A DNA stretch of 37,841 nucleotides from an uncultured Verrucomicrobiales bacterium (GCA_937928425.1 CALFVL010000134.1:1-37841), one strand, 5' to 3'; positions 9,665-17,944 are shown, counted from the stretch's first letter. Program-made: numbers and translations. Notes: generated from the letters alone by a model not told the origin.

Positions 9665-10378
9665 TTAAACGGATTTCTCTTTCTTGAGTCCACGGAGTGA
9701 GAACACCTCCTCCTTATTACGGAGCATGGTGAGGGCTTTAATCGTAGCCTTCACGACGTTCGCGTGGTTATTAGACCCGATTGACTTAGCAAGGATGTCA
9801 TGGATGCCGACTGCTTCACAAACGGCACGCACTCCACCACCGGCGATTACCCCAGTTCCAGGGGAGGCTGGCTTGAGGAGGACCTTGCCACCACCATACT
9901 CGGCATAAACCTCGTGTGGGATCGTAGGCCCATTCAATTTGACTTTTTCTAGGCTCTTATTGGCGATCCCTGAGGCCTTCTTGATGCATTCTGCAACCTC
10001 ATTCGCTTTACCAAATCCTACTCCGACTGATCCCTTCTCATTACCAGAAACGACGAGAGCAGAGAAACTGAAGCGGCGTCCACCCTTAACCACCTTAGAA
10101 CAGCGATTGATGAACACGACCTTTTCGGTCAACTCGTTTCCCTCGGAATCTGTAGGGGCAGCTTCACGCTGTCGGCCACCAAAGCCACCACGTTGGTTAC
10201 CACCACCGCCTCCGCGATTTTGACCCCCACCGCCACGATTATCACCACCGCGGTTATTAGAATTCGAATTTGAGTCAGCAGGTTTTGTGACACCTGCTGG
10301 GGCTGCTTCAGCGGCTTTTGCTTCCGCAGGCTTTGCTGCTGGAGTTTCAGCAGGCTTTGAGTCTTCGTTATTTGCCAT
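9665..10378 (-). CDS. rpsE: 30S ribosomal protein S5 (uS5) with N-terminal RGG-type extension
   Basis: I chose the ATG at 10378 (MANNEDSK) over the TTG at 10393 used by the ORF track, which would add MLRTK and begin only 4 bases from the rplR stop. The protein is then 237 residues. The S5 core starts near [23 protein letters not shown] and includes [18 protein letters not shown] and the double-stranded-RNA-binding-like fold. The first roughly 75 residues are not part of the family. They comprise an Ala/Pro/Glu/Lys stretch, then SNSNSNN, then glycine-arginine-asparagine repeats ([18 protein letters not shown]). S5 lines the mRNA entry channel with S3 and S4, and S3 in this operon carries a matching tail. 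Confidence 0.96.
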   Translation of the reverse strand: MANNEDSKPAETPAAKPAEAKAAEAAPAGVTKPADSNSNSNNRGGDNRGGGGQNRGGGGGNQRGGFGGRQREAAPTDSEGNELTEKVVFINRCSKVVKGGRRFSFSALVVSGNEKGSVGVGFGKANEVAECIKKASGIANKSLEKVKLNGPTIPHEVYAEYGGGKVLLKPASPGTGVIAGGGVRAVCEAVGIHDILAKSIGSNNHANVVKATIKALTMLRNKEEVFSLRGLKKEKSV

Positions 10379-10396
10379 TTTAGTTCGGAGCAAGGA

Positions 10397-10753
10397 TTAG
10401 AATTTAAGGCCACCATCGCGGGCGGCATCGGCGAGGGCTTTGACCTTACCTGTGAAGAAGAAGCCACCACGATCGAAGACGACAGCCTCGATTTTGGCAT
10501 CAGCGGCACGCTGGGCGACAAGTTTACCGACCGCTTCAGCAGTTTCCTTACTCGCTCCAGTTTTCTCGATAGATGAATCAAGTGTGGATGCAGCGCATAA
10601 GGTCTTCCCAGCGATATCGTCAATGACTTGGGCGTAAACGTTTTTATTAGAGAAATGGACGGCGAGGCGTGGACGCTCAGCAGTGCCGGATATTTTCTTC
10701 CGGATACGGCGGTGAACCTTACGGCGAAGTTCCTTTCGATTAAGAGTGCTCAT
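10397..10753 (-). CDS. rplR: 50S ribosomal protein L18 (uL18)
   Basis: 118 residues, the normal length for this 5S-rRNA-binding protein of the central protuberance. Recognisable parts are [29 protein letters not shown] near the N-terminus, [20 protein letters not shown], and the terminal [17 protein letters not shown]. It sits in the canonical order between rplF and rpsE. No extension is present. Confidence 0.98.
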   Translation of the reverse strand: MSTLNRKELRRKVHRRIRKKISGTAERPRLAVHFSNKNVYAQVIDDIAGKTLCAASTLDSSIEKTGASKETAEAVGKLVAQRAADAKIEAVVFDRGGFFFTGKVKALADAARDGGLKF

Positions 10754-10786
10754 TTTAAATATGAAGTTCTGGGTTTTCGTCAGGAT

Positions 10787-11323
10787 TTACTTAACGGACT
10801 TACCGGCTTTACGGCGGACGTATTCGCCAACGTAGCGGACTCCCTTCCCTTTATAGGGTTCAGGTGGATAGTAGTTACGCACTTCGGCAGAAAATTGACC
10901 GACGAGTTGCTTATCAATTCCCTCAACCTTAATTTTGGTGTTATCCGTCACAGTGACGGTAAGACCATCAGGGATGGGGTGGAGAATGGGGTGTGACTTC
11001 CCTAGGCTCAGGTCAAGGTTCTTACCCTTGACAGCGGAGCGGAAACCGACTCCTTGAATCTCTAATTCCTTCACAAACCCTTCACTCACCCCAACGATGA
11101 GGTTCTGGATGAGACTGCGGAAGGTTCCGTGTAGAGCACGCAGGTGGCGTAGCTCAGAGGCACGGACGATAGTCACTTCAGAGTCACTCACCTCGACGGT
11201 GATACCCTCTGGAAGTTCTAATGAAAGTTTACCCTTAGGGCCCTCTACCTTAACTTGATTTCCATCAACCTGAACGGTGACTTTATCAACGGCGGGGATA
11301 GGCTTAAGTCCTACTCTTGACAT
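10787..11323 (-). CDS. rplF: 50S ribosomal protein L6 (uL6)
   Basis: 178 residues with the two-repeat L6 fold. The N-terminus is MSRVGLKPIPAVDKV. The conserved C-terminal signature PEPYKGKGVRYVGEYVRRKAGK contacts 23S rRNA near the factor-binding site. The length matches the bacterial family (about 177), with no added domain. It lies between rpsH and rplR. Confidence 0.98.
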   Translation of the reverse strand: MSRVGLKPIPAVDKVTVQVDGNQVKVEGPKGKLSLELPEGITVEVSDSEVTIVRASELRHLRALHGTFRSLIQNLIVGVSEGFVKELEIQGVGFRSAVKGKNLDLSLGKSHPILHPIPDGLTVTVTDNTKIKVEGIDKQLVGQFSAEVRNYYPPEPYKGKGVRYVGEYVRRKAGKSVK

Positions 11324-11350
11324 GGTTCTGTTTCTTGTAGGTGAATTGGT

Positions 11351-11749
11351 TTACCAGATGAAGGCGAGAATTTCTCCGCCTACTTTTTCTTTCTTAGCTG
11401 CGTGCCCAGTCATAAGTCCCTTCGAGGTCGAAAGGATGGAAATGCCCATGCCGTTTAATACGCGGGGTATTTCTTGAGAGCCTGAATACTTGCGGCGGCC
11501 ACACTTAGAGATCCGTTTAAGATCAGTAAGAGCCGGAACACCGTCGACATACTTCGTCTTTACGACGAGCTCAGGAAACTTCCCAGAGGTGTCGACCTCG
11601 TAGTTCCAGATGTAGCCTTCCTCTTTGAGGATACGGGAGATCTCAGCCTTCATTTTAGAATGCGGAGCGCGAAATGAGTCATTACCAGCGCGGGAGGCAT
11701 TCTTCAAGCGAATGAGAAAGTCAGCGATGGGGTCAGTGAGAGTTGCCAT
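11351..11749 (-). CDS. rpsH: 30S ribosomal protein S8 (uS8)
   Basis: 132 residues, normal length. It starts MATLTDPIADFLIRLKNA and ends with the family pattern ISILSTSKGLMTGHAAKKEKVGGEILAFIW. S8 binds helix 21 of 16S rRNA. In most bacteria rpsN (S14) lies just before rpsH; here rplE ends 27 bases upstream and no S14 frame is present. Confidence 0.98.
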   Translation of the reverse strand: MATLTDPIADFLIRLKNASRAGNDSFRAPHSKMKAEISRILKEEGYIWNYEVDTSGKFPELVVKTKYVDGVPALTDLKRISKCGRRKYSGSQEIPRVLNGMGISILSTSKGLMTGHAAKKEKVGGEILAFIW

Positions 11750-11776
11750 GGTATAATTATGTTCCAGGTCGTGAGT

Positions 11777-12346
11777 TTAAGCGGCGTCTTCCTCCTTACG
11801 ATTATCGCGGAAGGGCATACCGAGGGCTTTAAGCATCGCCTTAGCGTGGGCGTCTTCTTTAGCGGAGGTGACGAAGATGAAATCGAAACCAATTTGACGC
11901 TTGATCTGATCAAGCTCGATTTCAGGGAAAATGGACTGATCCGGGAAACCAACTGCGTAGTTACCGCGGCCATCAAAGGACTTAAAAGGCAGTCCACGGA
12001 AGTCACGGATGTTCGGGCAGGTGATCGCGATGAAGCGTTCTAGGAATTCCCACATACGCTCACCACGGAGGGTGACGCGGGCGCCTACTGCTTCGCCCTC
12101 ACGGACTTTAAAATTCGCAACGGACTTTTTAGCGAAGACCACGGAAGGCTTCTGACCGGTGATTTTTGAAATCTCATCAACTGCATCTTCGACAGCGGCC
12201 TTACGCTCATTTGCGTAATGTCCGACGTGGGAGTTGACTGAGATTTTCTCGAGGCGAGGCACCTCATTGACATTTTTTAGGCCGAGTTCTTCTTGGAGAG
12301 CTTTTACAAGCTTATCCTCGTAGAGGCGCTGGAGTGTTGGTTTCAT
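11777..12346 (-). CDS. rplE: 50S ribosomal protein L5 (uL5)
   Basis: 189 residues, slightly longer than E. coli L5 (179) because of a short charged tail (RDNRKEEDAA). Conserved stretches are VPRLEKISVNSHVG, KKSVANFKVREGEAVGARVTLRG, the FRGLPFKSFDGRGNYAVG loop and the end AMLKALGMPF. It binds 5S rRNA and contacts the P-site tRNA elbow. It is separated from rplX by the longest spacer inside the block (117 bases), which contains a hairpin. Confidence 0.98.
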   Translation of the reverse strand: MKPTLQRLYEDKLVKALQEELGLKNVNEVPRLEKISVNSHVGHYANERKAAVEDAVDEISKITGQKPSVVFAKKSVANFKVREGEAVGARVTLRGERMWEFLERFIAITCPNIRDFRGLPFKSFDGRGNYAVGFPDQSIFPEIELDQIKRQIGFDFIFVTSAKEDAHAKAMLKALGMPFRDNRKEEDAA

Positions 12347-12435
12347 TGTATTTGTGGCGGGTCAGCGTGATGAGTTGTGCTTAAGCGCGCGGAGTGCTCC
12401 CCTTTCCGATTGATTCGAGTGGTTGGAGCGGGCCG

Positions 12436-12458
12436 AGTTCCTGACACAGTCAGGAGCT
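12436..12458 (-). promoter_or_regulatory. hairpin in the rplX-rplE spacer
   Basis: An inverted repeat AGTTCCTGAC-ACA-GTCAGGAGCT lies 6 bases beyond the rplX stop. On the transcribed minus strand it folds as a 7-bp stem with a 3-base loop, plus two outer pairs after one C-A mismatch. No T-run follows, so it is not an intrinsic terminator. It could be a processing, attenuation or RNA-stability element, but this is inference from position and symmetry only. Confidence 0.45.
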
Positions 12459-12463
12459 ACGGG

Positions 12464-12691
12464 CTAGACTTTTTTTACATTGGAGATGTGAATTGGGCCA
12501 TCAACTTCCTCGATTCCCCCATCAGGGTTCTCTTCAGAACGGCGGATGCCTTTTTTCATTTTGCGGACACCCTCGACGATGACCTGCTCTTTAGCAGCAT
12601 TGACTGAGATGACGGCGCCCTTTTCACCTTTGTAGTTTCCAGAGATGACGACGACTTCGTCACCTGGCTTCACGTGGGTTTTGGTTTTCAT
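12464..12691 (-). CDS. rplX: 50S ribosomal protein L24 (uL24)
   Basis: A compact 75-residue L24 with the KOW motif at the N-terminus ([20 protein letters not shown]) followed by [12 protein letters not shown] and [15 protein letters not shown]. Many bacterial L24 proteins are about 100 residues, so this one has a shortened C-terminus, but all core motifs are present. L24 is an early 23S assembly protein near the peptide exit. Confidence 0.97.
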   Translation of the reverse strand: MKTKTHVKPGDEVVVISGNYKGEKGAVISVNAAKEQVIVEGVRKMKKGIRRSEENPDGGIEEVDGPIHISNVKKV

Positions 12692-12710
12692 GATCCGTAA
12701 GAATTAGTTT

Positions 12711-13076
12711 TTAGAGCACCTCAGGAGCGAGGGAGACAATTTTCATGAAGTTTTTTTCACGAAGTTCACGAGCAACAGGTCCAAAGATACGAGATCCTTT
12801 AGGGTTGTTGTCCTTGTCGATGATAACGATGGCGTTTTCATCGAAGCGAAGAACTGAACCATCGGCACGGCGGACGGGGTAAGCAGTGCGAACGACGACA
12901 GCCTTTACCACGGAACCCTTTTTCACAGAGGCAGTGGGAATAGACTCGCGAATGTGAGCGGTGATAATATCACCGACACGGGCGGATTTAGTCCGCTTGC
13001 CGATGACGCCGATCATCTTGGCTTGGCGCGCACCAGTATTGTCGGCTACGGCGACTTTTGATTCCATTTGGAGCAT
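12711..13076 (-). CDS. rplN: 50S ribosomal protein L14 (uL14)
   Basis: 121 residues, family-standard length. It starts [26 protein letters not shown] and ends [16 protein letters not shown]. The [17 protein letters not shown] signature is intact. L14 sits at the subunit interface and binds initiation-related silencing factor RsfS in many bacteria. Canonical position between rpsQ and rplX. Confidence 0.98.
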   Translation of the reverse strand: MLQMESKVAVADNTGARQAKMIGVIGKRTKSARVGDIITAHIRESIPTASVKKGSVVKAVVVRTAYPVRRADGSVLRFDENAIVIIDKDNNPKGSRIFGPVARELREKNFMKIVSLAPEVL

Positions 13077-13106
13077 GACGAGATAGGTATCGTTAGAGAG
13101 TTTATT

Positions 13107-13409
13107 TTAGTGAGTGAGAACCTTGACGAGCTTCCAGCGCTTAAGTTTAGACACTGGATTCGTTTCTTCGATGCGGACTTTGTCGCCCACGGCGGCTTCG
13201 CCTTTCTCGTCGTGCGCGTAGAATTTTTTCGACTGCTTAACGATTTTCTTGAACTTAGGGTGAGGCACGCGGTTGGTGTATTCAACGACGATGGTCTTCT
13301 CCATGCTCGTTGATTTGACAATCCCAACACGGGTTTTTTTGTTCTTAGCGCTTCCTTCGGACGGGACGAAATCCTTTTTCTTGGGAGCGGCTTCCTGATT
13401 TTCTGACAT
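13107..13409 (-). CDS. rpsQ: 30S ribosomal protein S17 (uS17)
   Basis: 100 residues. The conserved core begins at KKTRVGIVKSTSMEKTIVV and includes PHPKFKKIVKQSKKFYAHDEKG and VRIEETNPVSKLKRWKLV. About 20 extra residues precede the core (MSENQEAAPKKKDFVPSEG), which is a little longer than the usual 80-90 residue protein but unremarkable compared with the S5 and S3 extensions. It binds 16S rRNA early in assembly. Confidence 0.97.
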   Translation of the reverse strand: MSENQEAAPKKKDFVPSEGSAKNKKTRVGIVKSTSMEKTIVVEYTNRVPHPKFKKIVKQSKKFYAHDEKGEAAVGDKVRIEETNPVSKLKRWKLVKVLTH

Positions 13410-13452
13410 CTGTTTAGAAATGGGTTATTTACTGAGTTACTTTCAGGATTCC

Positions 13453-13653
13453 TTAGGCGGACTTGCGCTGATTAATGGCGGTCATGACCTGAGCGATTTC
13501 GCGGCGGACAACACGACGGCGGGCGGTGTTTTCTAGCTGGCCAGTAGCCTGCTGGAGCCTGAGGTTCAAAGCCTCTTCCTTCAAGTCACGGAGACGAGTG
13601 GAGAGTTCTTCGATACTGAGCTCGGAGATTTCGGTGAATTTAACTTTGGGCAT
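13453..13653 (-). CDS. rpmC: 50S ribosomal protein L29 (uL29)
   Basis: 66 residues forming the expected two-helix hairpin: ELSIEELSTRLRDLKEEALNLRLQQATGQLEN and RRVVRREIAQVMTAINQRK. L29 sits beside the polypeptide exit, where nascent-chain factors dock. A short AAGGA eight bases before the ATG is one of few Shine-Dalgarno-like sequences in the operon. Confidence 0.97.
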   Translation of the reverse strand: MPKVKFTEISELSIEELSTRLRDLKEEALNLRLQQATGQLENTARRRVVRREIAQVMTAINQRKSA

Positions 13654-13704
13654 GACTTTGTTCCTTACGGACAGTTCAATGAAATTGTGATTTCCTAAGA
13701 GGGA

Positions 13705-14121
13705 TTAGAGAGCGGTACGAGTTACGAAGCGGGTTTCGAATCCGAGTTTGTAGGAAGCGAGGCGCATGGCCTCACGAGCTTGGGATTCAGGGACGCCACC
13801 AACCTCGAAGAGCATGGTGCCGGGACGGATCACGGCAACCCAAGTATCCACAGAGCCTTTACCCTTACCCATACGAGTTTCAGGTGGACGGCGAGTAATG
13901 GGCTTATGAGGAAAGACGCGAATCCAAGTCTTACCTTTACGCTTGAGAAAACGGTTAATAGAGACACGGCAAGCCTCGATCTGGCGGTTGGTCATCCATC
14001 CACGTCCGAGAGCTTGAAGTCCGAAGTCACCGAAGCTTACATCGGTGCCCCGCTGAGCATTACCACCCCGGTTACCACGGTGGGCTTTCCGGAACTTGGT
14101 TCTTTTTGGCATCAAAGGCAT
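13705..14121 (-). CDS. rplP: 50S ribosomal protein L16 (uL16)
   Basis: 138 residues with [49 protein letters not shown] and the [13 protein letters not shown] end. It binds near the A-site tRNA elbow. Two starts are possible, MPLMPKRTK (14121) and MPKRTK (14112). The strong AGGAGGAG lies 6 bases from the first ATG but 15 from the second, so I favour 14121. This is the only clear strong Shine-Dalgarno sequence I found in the block. Confidence 0.97.
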   Translation of the reverse strand: MPLMPKRTKFRKAHRGNRGGNAQRGTDVSFGDFGLQALGRGWMTNRQIEACRVSINRFLKRKGKTWIRVFPHKPITRRPPETRMGKGKGSVDTWVAVIRPGTMLFEVGGVPESQAREAMRLASYKLGFETRFVTRTAL

Positions 14122-14127
14122 AATTTT

Positions 14128-14135
14128 CTCCTCCT
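14128..14135 (-). promoter_or_regulatory. strong Shine-Dalgarno sequence of rplP
   Basis: AGGAGGAG on the minus strand, six bases before the ATG at 14121. It stands out because the other ribosomal genes here mostly start behind AT-rich spacers without any GGAG-like motif. Confidence 0.85.
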
Positions 14136-14172
14136 AAATATTAGTTTTAAAAATGGGGTGCTGGGGGCTGCC

Positions 14173-14973
14173 TTATGAGCTAGCTGGTGCTGGTGCACTT
14201 CCACCCTCGGCAGGTTTATTCTGATTATTGTCTGAGCGGTTATCACCTCCACGGCGATCTCCACCGCCTCCGCGATTATCTCCACCACGGCCACCACGAC
14301 CTCCACGACGAGGACGATCATGTCCTGGAGGACGGCCACCTTTATCGGCGTCTTCGTTCTTATTGATCCAGCATTTCACGCCAATGATTCCATAAACGGT
14401 CTTGGCTTCTGCGAATCCGTAGTCGATGGGAACACGAAGGGTCTGAAGAGGGACCTTCCCTTCACGATACCACTCTGCACGGGCGATGTCTGCACCGCCA
14501 AGGCGACCTCCGCAGCGAACTCGGATGCCATTCGCTCCGAATTCCATGGCGGTCTGGACAGCGCGCTTCATGGCACGACGGAAGGCGATCCGGCGTTCTA
14601 GCTGGATGACAATATTTTCACAGACACACTGGGCATCAAGTTCTGGTTTGCGAATCTCGATGATGTCGATCTTAACCTGAGAACCACCCGCAATCTTAGA
14701 GATGTCGTTAGTCATGGCCTCGATTTCAGATCCCTTACGGCCGATCACAAGGCCGGGACGGGAGGTATGGAGGGTCACTCGAACGCTATTCCATGCGCGC
14801 TCAATCACGACTTTAGCAAGAGCAGCACCTTGGAGACGGTCACCGATATACTTGCGGATTTTGAGGTCTTCGTGGAGTTTGTTGGTGAAGTCCTTGCCTT
14901 CAGCATACCACTTGGAGCGCCAGTCTTTGTTGACGGCGAGGCGGAAGCCGATTGGATTAACTTTTTGTCCCAT
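14173..14973 (-). CDS. rpsC: 30S ribosomal protein S3 (uS3) with C-terminal RGG-type tail
   Basis: The first roughly 210 residues are a normal S3: [22 protein letters not shown], the KH-domain [28 protein letters not shown] and [18 protein letters not shown]. The family normally ends soon after. Here about 55 more residues form a low-complexity tail rich in Gly, Arg, Asp and Asn ([20 protein letters not shown]) ending in a Pro/Ala/Ser stretch. RGG-type sequences commonly bind RNA. S3 forms part of the mRNA entry channel and its helicase-like site, beside S5, which carries a similar tail at its N-terminus. No frame disruption is seen. Confidence 0.97.
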   Translation of the reverse strand: MGQKVNPIGFRLAVNKDWRSKWYAEGKDFTNKLHEDLKIRKYIGDRLQGAALAKVVIERAWNSVRVTLHTSRPGLVIGRKGSEIEAMTNDISKIAGGSQVKIDIIEIRKPELDAQCVCENIVIQLERRIAFRRAMKRAVQTAMEFGANGIRVRCGGRLGGADIARAEWYREGKVPLQTLRVPIDYGFAEAKTVYGIIGVKCWINKNEDADKGGRPPGHDRPRRGGRGGRGGDNRGGGGDRRGGDNRSDNNQNKPAEGGSAPAPASS

Positions 14974-15006
14974 GATTCTTAAATTGTAAAAGTTTTGAGG
15001 TGAGGT

Positions 15007-15717
15007 TTAGCCCTTATTTGCAGCTAGTTCCTTGGCTTGCTCGATCCAATTATCGCGGTCAATCCGCCCTTTAAAGGAAAGAAGTGTATCAAAAGTGGCA
15101 ACGTTGGAGGCATCCCATTCAGCGATCTGAGCATAGGTGTAGACGCCGAAGCCATTGAGTTTTTCTTCAATTCCTGGCCCGACACCAGAGATCACCTTGA
15201 GATCATCGACGTCATCTGGAGCGGTCTCAAATACGCGGCCGCGATCTTCTGGAGCATCGTCAGCGGCTTCTTGAGTCTCAGCGGCTTCCCCCCCCTTTGG
15301 AGAAGTGGCAGCGGCGCCGAAGAGTGACTTGATACTATCACGCTTTTTAGGCTTCCCTGAGCGCTTCTTCTCTTCAGGCGCTTCAAACTCGTCGGTGAGG
15401 GTGATGAAAATATGGCTAGTCCGCTTACGGATGGCACCTGCAGATCCCCGAGCACGCGGCTTAAAACGCTTAAGTGTGGGGCCTTCACCTACGGTGGCTT
15501 CCTTGACGATGAGTTCGTCAGCAGAAAGTTCATGGTTGTTCTCCGCATTGGCTACGGCGCTCTTAAGCGTCTTACCGATGAGGTGAGCAGATTTTTTAGG
15601 AGTGTAGGTCAAGGTGTCGATGGCATCAGAGACGGAAAGTCCCTGAATTTCACGAGCAACGTGGCGAGCTTTTTTCGGAGAAATCCGAGCGTATTTTGTG
15701 GTCGAACGAACTAACAT
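15007..15717 (-). CDS. rplV: 50S ribosomal protein L22 (uL22) with C-terminal helix-hairpin-helix extension
   Basis: Residues 1 to about 112 are a normal L22: TTKYARISPKKARHVAREI, VANAENNHELSADELIVKEA and the tunnel hairpin PRARGSAGAIRKRTSHI. Then comes a charged linker (about residues 113-158, including KKRSGKPKKRDSIKSLFG) and a domain of about 77 residues with DDLKVISGVGPGIEEKLN, ending KELAANKG. That domain differs from the one on L15 at about four residues plus a one-residue gap. The start ATG overlaps the stop of the upstream gene (TGATG), so translation is probably coupled. L22 lines the peptide exit tunnel; the extension would need to project to the outer surface. Confidence 0.97.
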   Translation of the reverse strand: MLVRSTTKYARISPKKARHVAREIQGLSVSDAIDTLTYTPKKSAHLIGKTLKSAVANAENNHELSADELIVKEATVGEGPTLKRFKPRARGSAGAIRKRTSHIFITLTDEFEAPEEKKRSGKPKKRDSIKSLFGAAATSPKGGEAAETQEAADDAPEDRGRVFETAPDDVDDLKVISGVGPGIEEKLNGFGVYTYAQIAEWDASNVATFDTLLSFKGRIDRDNWIEQAKELAANKG

Positions 15718-16442
15718 CAGTTTGTCGGGTCAGAATTGAGAGTAATAACTTTGGCGAGGTCTCCGGGTTCTACGGAGACATCAGGATTTGAGAGTGATTG
15801 CATGAGGAGGCCACTGACATTCGGACGGGTGGCGGCGACGACAGCGTTTCCAATGTGTGAGCCGGAGCGCTCAATGCGGAATCTTGTCCCTACGCTGAGT
15901 TCAGCGTCAGATCCAGCATTGATAACGACGGTGCCAGTATCGGAGTCAATGGTGACGATACGGGCCTCTTGGGCTGTGCCTTGCTGGATCTTGCGTTTGG
16001 GTAATTGGCGCTGACCGAGGACTACCTCGAGTTCCCGGATTTTAACTTCCACGGCTTTACGAGCTTCTGGATCGGAGCCGAGGGCTGTGCGGAGGTAGCT
16101 CTGCACGAGCGGGAGAAGGTTCCTAACTGCAGCCTCAAGTTGAGTGAGATTTTCACGGGCAATCTGGTAATCCGTGACGGCGTGGAGCAGCTTGGTATCT
16201 CCCCCTTCGAGAATGTCGATTCCCAGAAGGGCGTGATCTTCGCGGATTTTCTTAAGAACCTTAGTCTTAGTTTCCTCACGTTCTAGGGCCTCGGCGAGGC
16301 TCTTATTAAGATTGAGGTTCTGCAGCTTAAGTTGGCGGAGTTCGCGCTCAAGCTGATCAGTGCGCGATTCCTGAGCAGCAAGCAAGCCAGCACCGAGGAG
16401 AAGAACTCCGGTGAGGATGGCTGAGCTGAAGGGAATACGCAT
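15717..16442 (-). CDS. exported coiled-coil protein embedded between rpsS and rplV
   Basis: I do not recognise a named family. 241 residues: a signal peptide or signal anchor (about residues 3-23, ending LLAAQES), a long heptad-rich coiled coil (DQLERELRQLKLQNLNLNK and onward to about residue 135), then a small beta-rich C-terminal domain (ARIVTIDSDTGTVVINAGSD ... GTRFRIER ... VEPGDLAKVI). That last pattern resembles beta-barrel domains in other envelope proteins of PVC bacteria, by impression only. Its stop overlaps the rplV start by one base, implying translational coupling with a ribosomal protein. Likely periplasmic. Function unknown. Confidence 0.8.
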   Translation of the reverse strand: MRIPFSSAILTGVLLLGAGLLAAQESRTDQLERELRQLKLQNLNLNKSLAEALEREETKTKVLKKIREDHALLGIDILEGGDTKLLHAVTDYQIARENLTQLEAAVRNLLPLVQSYLRTALGSDPEARKAVEVKIRELEVVLGQRQLPKRKIQQGTAQEARIVTIDSDTGTVVINAGSDAELSVGTRFRIERSGSHIGNAVVAATRPNVSGLLMQSLSNPDVSVEPGDLAKVITLNSDPTN

Positions 16443-16468
16443 GACGATGGGTTCTCTCAGGATAAAAT

Positions 16469-16738
16469 CTACTTCTTACCAATGCCTCCGTGGGCCTTGA
16501 AGATACGAGTGGGTGAAAATTCACCAAGTTTGTGGCCGACCATGTTTTCAGAAACGAAAACTGGGACGAAGGTTTTGCCGTTATGGACAGCAAAGTTGTG
16601 TCCAACAAAGTCAGGAGTGATCATGGAGCGACGGCTCCATGTTTTGATGGGCTTCTTGTTGCCGGACTCGACTGCGGCATCAATCTTAGCGAGGAGCTTT
16701 TGATCGACGTAAGGGCCTTTTTTCAATGAACGTGCCAT
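16469..16738 (-). CDS. rpsS: 30S ribosomal protein S19 (uS19)
   Basis: 89 residues, normal length. [19 protein letters not shown] at the start, then [23 protein letters not shown] and [20 protein letters not shown] are all conserved. S19 is in the 30S head with S13. An embedded coiled-coil gene follows where rplV normally comes next. Confidence 0.98.
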   Translation of the reverse strand: MARSLKKGPYVDQKLLAKIDAAVESGNKKPIKTWSRRSMITPDFVGHNFAVHNGKTFVPVFVSENMVGHKLGEFSPTRIFKAHGGIGKK

Positions 16739-16774
16739 AGGGAATAGATGAGTGAAAAGTTAATGATGGAGGAT

Positions 16775-17617
16775 TTACTTACGCTTATTCTTGCGACGAT
16801 CCTCGATAATGAAGGTGCTATTTTTATGCTTATTCCGGGTCTTCTGGCCTTTGGTGTGGCCCCAAGGCGATTTGAGGTGTTGGCGACCACCACCGGACTT
16901 GGACTTACCTTCACCACCACCGTTAGGGTGATCAACAGGGTTCATACACATTCCACGGACGGAGGGGCGCTTACCTTGCCAGCGAGTGCGGCCAGCTTTT
17001 CCAGAAATCTCGTTCATGTGATCGCGATTACCGACGGTGCCGATGGTAGCGTATGATTCCTCATGAAATTTGCGGAGCTCACCTGAGGGCATTTTGATAA
17101 AAGCGTAGCCATCATCACGGGAGGCGAGAATCGCTTGCTGACCGGCAGCACGAGCAACTTTACCTCCGGAGCCAGGCCGCATTTCGATATTATGAATGGC
17201 AGTTCCTAGAGGGACGTTCTTGAGCGGTAAGGCATTACCAACGGTCGGTTCTACATTCTCACCTGCTTGAACCTTGGCTCCATCAGTGAGGCCAGAGGGA
17301 GCGAGGATGTAAGACTTAGTGCCGTCAGCATATTCAAGGAGAGCGATGCGGCAGGTGCGGTTGGGATCATACTCGATACCGATCACAGTTGCCACCTCGT
17401 CACGCTTATTACGCTTAAAGTCGATGAGACGATACTTTTTCTTATGGCCACCGCCGATGTGGCGCATGGTGATACGGCCCTGATTATTACGTCCTCCGGA
17501 GCGTTTCTTAACTTCGAGGAGACTTTTTTCGGGCTTAGATTTGGTAATTTCGTCGAAGCCTGGAAGCATTTTATAGCGGTTCGCAGGTGTGACGGGTTTA
17601 AAACTTTTCAGAGGCAT
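16775..17617 (-). CDS. rplB: 50S ribosomal protein L2 (uL2)
   Basis: 280 residues, close to the usual 275. Conserved regions include the N-terminal [33 protein letters not shown], and the functionally important loop [14 protein letters not shown]. That loop contains the invariant His near the peptidyl transferase centre, followed by [17 protein letters not shown] weak AAGGA precedes the start. Canonical position between rplW and rpsS. Confidence 0.98.
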   Translation of the reverse strand: MPLKSFKPVTPANRYKMLPGFDEITKSKPEKSLLEVKKRSGGRNNQGRITMRHIGGGHKKKYRLIDFKRNKRDEVATVIGIEYDPNRTCRIALLEYADGTKSYILAPSGLTDGAKVQAGENVEPTVGNALPLKNVPLGTAIHNIEMRPGSGGKVARAAGQQAILASRDDGYAFIKMPSGELRKFHEESYATIGTVGNRDHMNEISGKAGRTRWQGKRPSVRGMCMNPVDHPNGGGEGKSKSGGGRQHLKSPWGHTKGQKTRNKHKNSTFIIEDRRKNKRK

Positions 17618-17659
17618 TGGAGTGGTCCTTTCTGAGTGAGGTTACGTGAAATTAAAAAT

Positions 17660-17944
17660 TTAGAGGAGGTCGAGGGAGTCACCATCTTTCAAGCGGACGA
17701 TGGCTTTTTTCCAAGAGGCGGTGCGTCCGGCATCTGCGCGGCGGCGGCGCTTTGCTTTCCCAGCATAGTTACAAGTGCGGACACCGAGAACCTTGACTTT
17801 GAAGAATTTCTCGACGGCATTCTTAATCTCGATCTTGTTGGCACGACGATCGACCTTAAAGGTGTAGGTATTTTCGTTCTCCTGAAGAAGGGCAGCCTTC
17901 TCAGACATGCGGACGGTATCGATGATGGTATAAATATCTCTCAT
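17660..17944 (-). CDS. rplW: 50S ribosomal protein L23 (uL23)
   Basis: 94 residues. SEKAALLQENENTYTFKVDRRANK and AVEKFFKVKVLGVRTCNYAGK are conserved. L23 sits at the tunnel exit and is the docking site for trigger factor and SRP. It is preceded by rplD with a 14-base spacer and followed by rplB. Confidence 0.97.
   Translation of the reverse strand: MRDIYTIIDTVRMSEKAALLQENENTYTFKVDRRANKIEIKNAVEKFFKVKVLGVRTCNYAGKAKRRRRADAGRTASWKKAIVRLKDGDSLDLL

Noticed and set aside
9379-10393. TTG start of rpsE at 10393 (MLRTK)
   Set aside because: The ATG five codons later gives a natural MANNED start; the TTG lies only 4 bases from the rplR stop and has no supporting Shine-Dalgarno sequence.
10129-10623. 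164-residue minus-strand ORF overlapping rpsE and rplR
   Set aside because: A shadow frame of two well-conserved ribosomal genes; the composition reflects the frame shift and has no family features.
14112-14339. 75-residue and similar ORFs overlapping the S3 tail
   Set aside because: They are frame shadows of the repetitive GGN/CGN codons of the RGG tail.
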